DNA of 9,058 nucleotides from Bacteroidales bacterium (GTDB lineage Bacteria; Bacteroidota; Bacteroidia; Bacteroidales; UBA932). Numbering within the stretch: the first letter of the stretch is position 1; every line of letters begins with the position of its first letter. The position numbers were made by a program, and so were the translations under genes. The notes beneath the pieces were generated by a model that saw only the letters and a list, made by a program, of their open reading frames with translations, ran no database searches and was not told the origin of the DNA. The DNA is taken from contig JAFNUQ010000199.1 in the NCBI GenBank assembly GCA_017383945.1, positions 1-9,058 of the forward strand, in the 5' to 3' direction. This document shows positions 1 to 6,797 of this stretch, piece by piece.

Positions 1-252
1 AATGAGTCTACGTACGAGTGTAGTACCATCAATAATCATATTCTGGCTAGCTGTAGCCGGACAATACTGGTATGCCTTTCTCCAGTTAGGAATAGCGTCA
101 TCATAAGCCTTCTGCTTGAAGTACTCTCTATAGTAAGAAAGGTACTTAATACATTCTACACTGTCGGCACCATACTTACCTTGTGCAGACAAGTCTACTG
201 AACCAAAAAGAATGGCCACTAAACTAAAAAATACAAGTGTTACTTTTTTCAT
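1..252 (-). CDS. Secreted TPR-repeat protein, N-terminal 84 residues (cut by window edge)
   Basis: The gene runs leftwards from an ATG at 250-252 and is still open at position 1, so only the first 84 codons are visible. Residues 1-24 form a classical signal peptide: a MKK start, a hydrophobic core (LVFFSLVAILFG) and an SAQ/G cleavage site, so the protein is exported to the periplasm or outer membrane. Residues of about 37-66 fit one tetratricopeptide repeat (Y..Y...Y.DAI..W.KAY..CP spacing, ending in Pro65), a scaffold for protein-protein contacts. It starts 17 bp after the barrel gene's stop and is presumably co-transcribed with it. From memory, Bacteroidales often carry coaX, an outer-membrane barrel gene and a TPR gene in this order, with lptC further on; that would suggest an envelope role but is inference. 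No specific function can be assigned from this fragment. Confidence 0.85.
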   Translation of the reverse strand, partial: MKKVTLVFFSLVAILFGSVDLSAQGKYGADSVECIKYLSYYREYFKQKAYDDAIPNWRKAYQYCPATASQNMIIDGTTLVRRLI

Positions 253-269
253 ATAGCTATTTGAATTAA

Positions 270-1589
270 TTAATCGTACTGATTCTTTCTAAACCAAATA
301 TCGAAAATATTCATTCCGACAGTGAAGTTGAAATATCTTTCTCTCACAAAATCGTCTTTCAACACTCCCCTCTGACCGAAATCAAATCCGATAGACAATG
401 CATTATACATCCTATTGATTGGTAAAGAAATACCAAATGTTATACCCGTTGAAGCTACCTCCTGGCCATAAAGCAGATAGTATTCTGTTTTATGATATGC
501 ACCGGCTCTGTAGGCTATTCTATTTACAAGATAACGTACATCATTGATGTTTGGTATATATTCAAAACCAACTCTGTAGGCCTGTGATATAGATGTTTTA
601 AATGGAGTAGACGCTGCAGAATAACCGCTGATTGCTTCAATTCCGGACTGTGTCCAGTCAGATCTGGTATAATCCATTTCAAACATCCACTTGTTTGCCT
701 TCTTAATAGAAATACCCACTCCGTATTCACTTGCGAGCTTTACATTTTTTGTCAAACCAAGTGTATCAACTCTGTAATACAAAGTATCAGAAGCTGCTGA
801 TGAAACAGAATAGCTACCATCTGTATAAAAGCCCTTCATGTTTACATCTGTGGTATATGTAGCTCCAAGTGTGAGCTTTATATCCGAACCTAATGGCTGT
901 TCATACTGAAGACCAAACTTACCACCTACTCCACGGGCATTAAGAACTGTATTGTTTTTAATGCTGCTGTATGAAGCATCAGAGAATGATGTAGAGTATG
1001 ATTTCTCTATCTTTCCAAAATAGTAGTCAAATTGAGCTCCGAGAGATAGTCTTTTAAAGAAAGTAACACCTGCCGCAACAAATACTTTATACATACCTCC
1101 CTGACCAGAAGTCACGTGCTCAATATTTCCCACATTACCGATAATACCAGGATTTTTCTCTCTGTATGAGTAGTCAAATCCCATATCGCTATATGGAAGA
1201 ATACCCAACATCATTGCTGATTGTCTCTGAAGAGGAAAAGAAATGATAAAGTCGTTTACATTGAAAGTATTATTTGCAGACTTTAGTTTTCCCTGACTAA
1301 AAACTTTGTTATTTGAATGCAGAGAGAAATCAGCCATAAAAGAAAGAGAATCTCTTTCAGTTATTGAAGCAGGATTTATTACATTCAAATATCTGTTTGT
1401 ACGATTGGCTATACCGACACCTCCCATAGTATTGCTATAGGCTGTAGATTGTTTATTAAGATCACCTACACCAAATATAGAATATGGAGAATATCCAGTA
1501 TATGCTTGAGCAGCTGCACCAAAAGAAACCGCCAACAATAAGGCAGTGATAATAATTATCTTAGTTGATAATTGTTTTAACATACTCAT
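270..1589 (-). CDS. FadL/OMPP1-like outer-membrane beta-barrel protein
   Basis: This predicted 439-residue protein sits in the outer membrane. Residues 1-28 are a signal peptide (Lys-containing start, IIIITALLLAVSFG core, AAAQA cleavage region). The mature part alternates short amphipathic beta-strands rich in Tyr, Phe and Gly with polar loops, and ends in a barrel-type strand (FNFTVGMNIFDIWF, about 420-433). An N-terminal NPA motif at 72-74 after a Gly-rich stretch resembles the hatch region of FadL/TodX (OMPP1) transporters for hydrophobic compounds, so FadL-like is the best label, but the substrate is unknown. The start is ambiguous: ATG at 1587-1589 gives MSMLKQ, and the third-codon ATG at 1581-1583 gives MLKQ, which is also a good signal-peptide start. 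Either start lies inside the end of coaX (29- or 23-bp overlap), which points to translational coupling. I found no TAnnTTTG promoter just upstream, so expression probably depends on coaX or mfd transcripts. Confidence 0.8.
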   Translation of the reverse strand: MSMLKQLSTKIIIITALLLAVSFGAAAQAYTGYSPYSIFGVGDLNKQSTAYSNTMGGVGIANRTNRYLNVINPASITERDSLSFMADFSLHSNNKVFSQGKLKSANNTFNVNDFIISFPLQRQSAMMLGILPYSDMGFDYSYREKNPGIIGNVGNIEHVTSGQGGMYKVFVAAGVTFFKRLSLGAQFDYYFGKIEKSYSTSFSDASYSSIKNNTVLNARGVGGKFGLQYEQPLGSDIKLTLGATYTTDVNMKGFYTDGSYSVSSAASDTLYYRVDTLGLTKNVKLASEYGVGISIKKANKWMFEMDYTRSDWTQSGIEAISGYSAASTPFKTSISQAYRVGFEYIPNINDVRYLVNRIAYRAGAYHKTEYYLLYGQEVASTGITFGISLPINRMYNALSIGFDFGQRGVLKDDFVRERYFNFTVGMNIFDIWFRKNQYD

Positions 1590-2247
1590 CTGTTATAATG
1601 GCCAGACCTACAAGTTCTAAATTACAAACTACAAAGATGGAGTTTTTCATTTGCTTTGCAAAATAAATTGCGTCCCCGCCAGTAAAAATTGTTATATTAT
1701 TAGGGTTTTTGCATAAGTAACCCTCAATTTCAAACTTTATGCCTAAAAATATTCCAGACTCAATTGATTCGGTTGAATATTTTACTCTTGAATATCTTTC
1801 CAATGCTTTGAACCTTGTTCTGTATCCAAGAGAAATGTTTCCACCAGAATAATTACCGTCTGATTCTATAAAATCAACGCTCAGCGTAGTACCTAGATTA
1901 AAAATACTGCATGCTTTATTCTTAAACAGATATCTAGCCGCAATTATACCGGCAGCTCTGTCAGAACTCAAATATTCGGGAATATTATACTTTAACAGGT
2001 ATTTTGTATGATCCGAGTCAAGAATTATGAGATGAGAACACTCTTTTCTCAGTATTTCCTCCTCTTCTTGACTAACCTTGGAGACAGAAGCTATGGTCAA
2101 TACTTCAGGCTTTTCTTTTTCCATAATAGAGAGGATATAATCCAACATCTTTTCTCCTTGATATCTGAAAGTTTTTCCTAAAGTGGTTCCCTCAGACCAA
2201 GCAGCCTTGAGTGCTGTATTTCCTGCTATTACCAGAAGATTTGCCAT
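1561..2247 (-). CDS. coaX: Type III pantothenate kinase homologue with altered active-site motifs
   Basis: The family phosphorylates pantothenate with ATP in the cytoplasm, the first step of coenzyme A synthesis, and has an ASKHA fold. At 228 residues it is slightly shorter than usual (about 240-260). Family landmarks are present in order: IAGNT (7-11), SSDR (94-97), NLGTTLSVD (117-125), GGNISLG (135-141), ESGIFLGI (163-170), TGGDA (189-193) and a C-terminal LELVGL (210-215). However, the Asp of the D-x-G-N-T phosphate motif is Ile7, and the Asp of the D-x-G-T motif is Asn117. The GxDR motif keeps Asp96-Arg97 but has Ser for Gly, and the GGNISPG proline is Leu140. The fold is clearly CoaX, but pantothenate kinase activity is doubtful; an inactive or repurposed homologue is possible. 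It starts 32 bp after mfd, has a good promoter of its own in that gap, and overlaps the barrel gene downstream. Confidence 0.85.
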   Translation of the reverse strand: MANLLVIAGNTALKAAWSEGTTLGKTFRYQGEKMLDYILSIMEKEKPEVLTIASVSKVSQEEEEILRKECSHLIILDSDHTKYLLKYNIPEYLSSDRAAGIIAARYLFKNKACSIFNLGTTLSVDFIESDGNYSGGNISLGYRTRFKALERYSRVKYSTESIESGIFLGIKFEIEGYLCKNPNNITIFTGGDAIYFAKQMKNSIFVVCNLELVGLAIITDEYVKTIIN

Positions 2248-2267
2248 TTCTTTATAATTAAATCCTA

Positions 2268-2298
2268 CAAAATTAAGAATTATCTCAACTTACTCAAA
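2268..2298 (-). promoter_or_regulatory. Bacteroidota-type promoter for coaX
   Basis: Read on the minus strand, a -33 box TTTG (2298-2295) is followed by exactly 19 nt and then a -7 box TAATTTTG (2275-2268). Both match the Bacteroides primary-sigma consensus (TTTG and TAnnTTTG), and the spacing is right. The -33 box lies within the last codons of mfd, and the mfd stop codon falls in the spacer. Transcription would begin near 2264, giving a leader of roughly 17 nt before the coaX ATG. This is the best promoter in the window; no transcript data are available here. Confidence 0.65.
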
Positions 2299-5200
2299 AT
2301 CAGATGTGCCTGCTCCAGAGTACTTACATTTCTGACTAGAATCTTAAACTTACCTTCAGTCTGTTTGATTTCAATATTATTCTTAGAGTCGATAAAGTTG
2401 GAAATTACTCTCTCAAAAGTCTTGGATTTATAATATGGAGACATCTGGTTTGATATGAAGAAAGCTATTAATAATCCATTTTTGATTATCACTTTTTCAA
2501 ATCCTATTCTTTCTCCTATGTTCTTTATTTTCACTACATTAAAGAGATTATCCAGTTCTTCCGGCATTTTTCCAAACCTATCCTGTATATTCCTTATATA
2601 GTTATTAATTTCTTTTTCAGTTGACATACTATCCATCGCTCTGTATATCCTGATTTTTTCAGAGGTAACGTCAATATAATCATCAGGTATAAAAGCTGGT
2701 TTATCTGTTTCTATAGTACAATCAGTTATAAACTTAGAGTTCTCGTTTTTCTGAATCATATTAGTTTCAACTCCAAGTTCTTCCATAGCTTCTGCAAGAA
2801 TCTTCTGATAGGTTTCATATCCCATTTCAGTAATAAAACCACTTTGTTCCGCGCCAAGCAGGTTGCCCGCTCCGCGAATGTCAAGATCCTGCATAGCTAT
2901 ATTAAAGCCACTGCCAAGATCAGAAAATTCCTCTATAGCCCTCAATCTCTTGCGAGCGTCATCAGATATGCTTGCAAACGGAGGAACAATCAGGAAACAG
3001 AATGCTTTTTTATTTGATCTTCCTACTCTACCTCTCAGCTGATGAAGATCACTCAAACCAAAATTCTGTGCTTGATTAATTATTATAGTATTTGCATTTG
3101 GAATATCTAATCCGTTTTCTATCAATGTTGTACATAACATTAGATCATAGTCTCCCCTCATAAAATCCAACATATAGGATTCAAGAAGTTTAGACTCCAT
3201 TTTTCCATGTACAGTACATATCTTCATATCAGGAACTAATCTTTGTAGTATTTCTCTGATAGAATCCAATTGCTCTACTTTATTATGAAGGAAAAATACC
3301 TGTCCTCCTCTGTTTAATTCATATTCTATGATACTCTTAATTTCCTTTTCATTGAATAGAATTATTTCTGTCTGTACAGGAATTCTATTTGGTGGGGGAG
3401 TGTTGATTATGCTCAAGTCCCTGGCACCCAACAAAGAAAATTGTAGAGTTCTAGGTATAGGAGTAGCTGTGAGAGTAAGCGTATCAATTGAAGCTTTTAT
3501 TTCTCTTAGTTTTTCTTTTGCCGATACTCCAAATTTCTGTTCTTCATCAATTATCAAAAGACCTAAATCTTTGAATTCAAAATCTTTACCTAAAATTTTA
3601 TGAGTACCAATCAAAATATCTATCTTACCATCAACAAGATCTTTCTTGATTTGGGTAATTTCCTTTGCAGTTCTGAGTCTGCTCACATAATCCAAATTAC
3701 AAGGAAGATTCTGTAATCTGGATTTAAATGTATTATAATGTTGAAGAGCCAAAATAGTAGTTGGAACCAAAACAACCACTTGCTTGCTATCTGCTACCGC
3801 CTTAAATGCGGCTCTTATTGCTACTTCTGTTTTACCAAATCCTACATCACCACAGACAAGACGATCCATTGGACAGTCATCTTCCATATCTCTTTTTATT
3901 GCCAGAGTAGCTGTCTCCTGGTCTGGAGTATCTTCATAAATAAAAGAAGACTCCAACTCCTGTTGAAGAAAAGTATCATGGGAGTATGCAAAACCTTTGG
4001 ACGCTTTTCTCTTTGCATAGAGTTGTATCAATTCCTTAGCAATATCTTTTACTTTAGATTTTGCACTTGTCTTTAAAGATGTCCACATTTTAGAACCTAA
4101 TTTATGGATGCGAGGTGGTTCTCCATCCTTAGATCTAAAACGCGATATTTTTCCTAAAGACTGAACTGAAACAAAAACTACATCTCCGTCTTTATAGCTG
4201 ATTTTTACAACTTCCTTTGGTCTTCCTTTATCGTCTCTGATCTTTACAAGACCACCAAATATACCCACTCCATGATCTATATGCACTATATAATCACCTA
4301 TATTAAAAGCATTTAGATCATTAATAGTGAGTTGTTCACTCTTTTCTACGCTTCTCCTTATGCTGACTCTATGAAATCTATCAAAAATCTCGTGATCAGA
4401 ATAAATACAAATCTTATTGTCCTGGTCTATAAAACCTTTATGAATATTTTTACCTTTGACAAATTGAGGAATAAGACCACCGTTTTGAGAAAGAATTGAT
4501 TTGATTCTATCTAATTGGTTTTCTTTTTCTCCGTAGATATATACTTTATATCCATTCTCAATTTTTGATCTTATATCCTCTGTAAGAATCTCAAAATTCT
4601 TGTTAAATACCGGCTGAGGAGATATTTTAAAATTTACGGTATCTTCTGTATTTACAGATAGGGGAGTGTCTATAAAAACAGTGTTGTATTTGTATATAAG
4701 ATCAATCTCTTCATTATTTGAATACATATCAAATGAATCCAACCAAATATGGCTTTTACCTGGAATTACATTTAATATACTTTCAAGTGATTCCTCATTT
4801 GAAGATATTATATCTGAAATAATATCAACACTTTGCTCTTCAGATTTAGAAAGCTGCGTATTACAATCAAAAGTATTGATTTTGTCTATTTCATTTCCCC
4901 AGAAAGAAATTCTGTATGGATAATTATGCGAGTAAGAAAATATATCTATAAGAGATCCTCTTATAGCATATTGGCCCGGAGACGAAACAAAGTCTACTCT
5001 TTCAAATCCCTTTTCTGAAAGTATTTCTTTGATTTTATCATAAGATATTACATCGCCTACCTTTATAGAAAGAACCGAATTCTTTATTTCCTTTTCTGTA
5101 GGGATTTTTTCAAAAAGAGCTTCCGGATAGGTTACAACTATTTCTAAACCTTCCTTGTAGGTGAGGATTTTATTTATTGCTGTTGTTCTCTGCACAGCCA

Positions 5201-5462
5201 ATGAAGATTTATAGTTACTTCTTTCTACTTCCTTTCCGCTTTTTGGAAGGAATGAAATAACATCTCCATCTATAAGAGCATAAAGGTCGGAAGTGCAGTA
5301 TTCAGCTGTTTCTTTATCTGGTAATACTAGTAGATGAAAACCATCCTTTACCACTTCACTGAAAACAAACCACTTTGCAGATAAAAATAATCCTTTACAA
5401 TAAATTTTCTTCTGCTTTTTGATTTTATCACTAAGTATATTTACAGCTGCTGTACTTATCAT
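2280..5462 (-). CDS. mfd: Transcription-repair coupling factor (ATP-dependent DNA translocase)
   Basis: Mfd recognises RNA polymerase stalled at DNA lesions, pushes it off the template by ATP-driven translocation and recruits UvrA for nucleotide-excision repair. The 1060-residue protein is complete but shorter than E. coli Mfd (about 1150). Domains in order: a UvrB-like N-terminal module (about 1-330, with no Walker A where UvrB has one, as is normal for Mfd); the CarD-like RNA-polymerase-interacting domain (about 386-455, starting FNIGDYIVHIDHGVGIF); and an SF2 translocase with Walker A GDVGFGKTE (538-546, Lys544), DEEQ (639-642), TATPIPRTL (665-673), ENGLDIP (782-788) and QLRGRVGRS (808-816). 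The RGAGNLLG region follows (863-870), then the C-terminal TRCF/D7 domain (about 925-1030). All translocase motifs are intact, so activity is expected. The ATG at 5460-5462 is the first in frame and opens a normal MISTAAVNIL start. It leads the leftward gene group. Confidence 0.97.
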   Translation of the reverse strand: MISTAAVNILSDKIKKQKKIYCKGLFLSAKWFVFSEVVKDGFHLLVLPDKETAEYCTSDLYALIDGDVISFLPKSGKEVERSNYKSSLAVQRTTAINKILTYKEGLEIVVTYPEALFEKIPTEKEIKNSVLSIKVGDVISYDKIKEILSEKGFERVDFVSSPGQYAIRGSLIDIFSYSHNYPYRISFWGNEIDKINTFDCNTQLSKSEEQSVDIISDIISSNEESLESILNVIPGKSHIWLDSFDMYSNNEEIDLIYKYNTVFIDTPLSVNTEDTVNFKISPQPVFNKNFEILTEDIRSKIENGYKVYIYGEKENQLDRIKSILSQNGGLIPQFVKGKNIHKGFIDQDNKICIYSDHEIFDRFHRVSIRRSVEKSEQLTINDLNAFNIGDYIVHIDHGVGIFGGLVKIRDDKGRPKEVVKISYKDGDVVFVSVQSLGKISRFRSKDGEPPRIHKLGSKMWTSLKTSAKSKVKDIAKELIQLYAKRKASKGFAYSHDTFLQQELESSFIYEDTPDQETATLAIKRDMEDDCPMDRLVCGDVGFGKTEVAIRAAFKAVADSKQVVVLVPTTILALQHYNTFKSRLQNLPCNLDYVSRLRTAKEITQIKKDLVDGKIDILIGTHKILGKDFEFKDLGLLIIDEEQKFGVSAKEKLREIKASIDTLTLTATPIPRTLQFSLLGARDLSIINTPPPNRIPVQTEIILFNEKEIKSIIEYELNRGGQVFFLHNKVEQLDSIREILQRLVPDMKICTVHGKMESKLLESYMLDFMRGDYDLMLCTTLIENGLDIPNANTIIINQAQNFGLSDLHQLRGRVGRSNKKAFCFLIVPPFASISDDARKRLRAIEEFSDLGSGFNIAMQDLDIRGAGNLLGAEQSGFITEMGYETYQKILAEAMEELGVETNMIQKNENSKFITDCTIETDKPAFIPDDYIDVTSEKIRIYRAMDSMSTEKEINNYIRNIQDRFGKMPEELDNLFNVVKIKNIGERIGFEKVIIKNGLLIAFFISNQMSPYYKSKTFERVISNFIDSKNNIEIKQTEGKFKILVRNVSTLEQAHLILSKLR

Positions 5463-5494
5463 TCTATTTTAAATGTGATTTATTAACAACTGAA

Positions 5495-5502
5495 CAAAAT
5501 TA
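5495..5502 (-). promoter_or_regulatory. Candidate -7 element for mfd
   Basis: TAATTTTG on the minus strand matches TAnnTTTG exactly and is the same 8-mer used upstream of coaX. Initiation near 5491 would leave a leader of about 29 nt before the mfd ATG. The -33 region has a run of T (GTTTTT) but no TTTG at the expected spacing, so the promoter is only half-supported. In DNA this AT-rich, a chance match is possible. Confidence 0.4.
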
Positions 5503-5528
5503 AAGGTTGATAAGTTTTAAAAACCCTG

Positions 5529-5560
5529 TTAATAACTTAAAATCAGATTATTAATAACTT
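5529..5560. repeat. Direct repeat TTAATAACTT, 22-bp period
   Basis: Two identical 10-mers lie at 5529-5538 and 5551-5560, with starts 22 bp apart, close to two helical turns. The same 10-mer in reverse orientation (AAGTTATTAA) occurs at 6787-6796, ending just before the frdA start codon. Same-face spacing would suit an operator for a dimeric regulator, but pure-AT 10-mers recur easily by chance in such DNA. Confidence 0.35.
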
Positions 5561-5610
5561 TTTGTGTTAAAATTTTACTGGTTTATAAATACTGAATAAA
5601 CTGAGTTATG

Positions 5611-5630
5611 AACAATTTTAAACAATTTAT
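5611..5630. repeat. Imperfect 10-bp tandem repeat
   Basis: Two adjacent 10-base units both begin AACAATTT and differ only in their last two bases. They lie in the middle of the mfd/ruvB divergent region. No function can be read from them. Confidence 0.4.
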
Positions 5631-5715
5631 ATTTCTGATTATAAAATACTTGTATTACTTATCAACATTTAAACACTCCTAATAAAAACAAAACCTATAT
5701 ATAAAAATAATAAGT

Positions 5716-5723
5716 TATATTTG
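5716..5723 (+). promoter_or_regulatory. Candidate -7 element for ruvB
   Basis: TATATTTG matches TAnnTTTG exactly. Initiation about 4 nt after the final G, near 5727, would leave only about 8 nt before the ATG at 5735 and about 17 nt before the in-frame ATG at 5744. This favours the second start. No TTTG is seen at the -33 position, so confidence is moderate. Confidence 0.45.
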
Positions 5724-5734
5724 TATGTTTATTT

Positions 5735-6766
5735 ATGAGCTGTATGACGGACTTTGATCCTCGCAATACAAACGAAGGCAAAGATAAGGATTTAGAAGGA
5801 ATTATCAGGCCTCAGGAGTTGGAAGATTTCACTGGACAAGATGAAATCGTTTCCAATATGCGAGTATATGTAAAGGCCGCAAAAATGAGGGGAGAGGCGC
5901 TTGATCATACTCTGTTTCATGGTCCTCCTGGATTGGGTAAAACTACATTGGCTCATATTATAGCAAATGAAATGGGAGTCAATATAAAGATTACTTCCGG
6001 TCCTGTATTGGATAGGCCAGGAGATCTTGCTGGACTTCTTACTTCACTGGATACAGGTGATGTACTTTTTATAGATGAGATTCATAGACTTTCACCGGAA
6101 GTAGAGGAGTATCTATATTCTGCTATGGAAGACTATGTTATTGATATAATGATAGATAAAGGCCCGGGTGCAAGATCCGTGCGCATTTCTCTCAATCCGT
6201 TTACCCTGGTTGGAGCTACTACCAGAAGCGGATTGCTGACAGCGCCTCTTCGTGCTCGCTTCGGCATTAATTGCGGCCTGGAATATTATGATACAGTCGA
6301 ACTCGAGCGAATTGTTACGCGCAGCGCCGGCATTCTCAATGTGCAGATTGAGCCTCAGGCTGCAAAGGAAATAGCTTTACGTTCGCGCGGCACGCCGCGA
6401 ATCGCAAATGCTCTTCTCAGACGAGTGCGTGATTTTGCGCAAGTGATGGGAGATGGCATAATTGATTTGAAGATTACCAGATTTGCTCTGGATAAATTAA
6501 ATATAGACAAGAGAGGTCTTGATTCTATAGATAATAAGATTTTAAGAACAATTATTACTACCTTTAAGGGCGGTCCGGTTGGAGCAAATACAATAGCTAC
6601 AGCAATAGGGGAGGATCAAGGAACCTATGAAGAAGTTTATGAGCCTTTCTTGATAAAAGAAGGATTCATTGTTAGGACTCAAAGAGGTAGAATTGCTACT
6701 GATTTATCCTATAAGCATTTAGGATTAAATGAGTTAAAAAGAGAAGAAGAATCGACTTTATTTTAA
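5735..6766 (+). CDS. ruvB: Holliday-junction branch-migration DNA helicase RuvB
   Basis: RuvB is the hexameric AAA+ motor that, with RuvA, drives branch migration of Holliday junctions before RuvC resolves them. The gene is complete at 343 residues. Visible motifs: Walker [10 protein letters not shown] (63-71, Lys69), Walker B LFIDEIHR (111-118), sensor 1 GATTRSG (160-166), an arginine-finger region APLRARFGI (170-178), sensor 2 [16 protein letters not shown] (219-234) and a C-terminal winged helix (about 265-335). The usual RTPRGR DNA-contact motif reads RTQRGR (314-319). The start is ambiguous: ATG at 5735 gives MSCMTDFDP, and ATG at 5744 gives MTDFDP, which suits the promoter position better. 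The segment coding for about residues 149-228 is unusually GC- and CpG-rich compared with the rest of the gene. frdA follows 31 bp downstream. Confidence 0.97.
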   Translation: MSCMTDFDPRNTNEGKDKDLEGIIRPQELEDFTGQDEIVSNMRVYVKAAKMRGEALDHTLFHGPPGLGKTTLAHIIANEMGVNIKITSGPVLDRPGDLAGLLTSLDTGDVLFIDEIHRLSPEVEEYLYSAMEDYVIDIMIDKGPGARSVRISLNPFTLVGATTRSGLLTAPLRARFGINCGLEYYDTVELERIVTRSAGILNVQIEPQAAKEIALRSRGTPRIANALLRRVRDFAQVMGDGIIDLKITRFALDKLNIDKRGLDSIDNKILRTIITTFKGGPVGANTIATAIGEDQGTYEEVYEPFLIKEGFIVRTQRGRIATDLSYKHLGLNELKREEESTLF

Positions 6767-6770
6767 AGAA

Positions 6771-6784
6771 AATTGATATCAATT
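6771..6784. promoter_or_regulatory. Perfect 14-bp palindrome upstream of frdA
   Basis: AATTGATATCAATT is a perfect inverted repeat centred between 6777 and 6778, in the 31-bp gap between ruvB and frdA and 13 bp before the frdA ATG. It has no spacer and no following T-run, so it is not an intrinsic terminator. It could be an operator for a dimeric regulator. The half-sites resemble the FNR/CRP half-sites TTGAT and ATCAA but lack the 4-bp spacer those proteins need. Confidence 0.35.
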
Positions 6785-6797
6785 ATAAGTTATTAAA

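Larger units (their letters stand above)
5463..5734. other. Divergent AT-rich intergenic region with short repeats
   Basis: This 272-bp gap lies between the divergent mfd and ruvB genes. By hand count 5521-5700 is about 19% GC, far below the genes on either side. It contains no plausible ORF, tRNA or GC-rich hairpin. It does hold candidate promoters for both genes and several short repeats: TTAATAACTT twice (5529-5538, 5551-5560), a 10-bp imperfect tandem AACAATTT unit (5611-5630), and four 9-mers of the form TTATYAACM on both strands. Simple promoter DNA explains most of it; a role in replication initiation is a speculative alternative. Confidence 0.7.

Noticed and set aside
524..730. Short minus-strand frame of 68 codons inside the barrel gene
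   Set aside because: It is an out-of-frame shadow of a convincing signal-peptide barrel gene.
3328..4076. Open frames on the plus strand (91 and 112 codons) opposite mfd
   Set aside because: They lie antisense to conserved translocase motifs of mfd, have no promoter or family resemblance, and look like chance frames.
6771..6784. FNR or CRP binding site in the frdA leader
   Set aside because: The half-sites resemble TTGAT and ATCAA but the canonical 4-bp spacer is missing, so a standard FNR/CRP dimer would not fit; kept only as an unassigned palindrome.
6767..6797. Intrinsic terminator between ruvB and frdA
   Set aside because: The palindrome is AT-rich, has no loop and is not followed by a U-run, so read-through from ruvB into frdA is likely.
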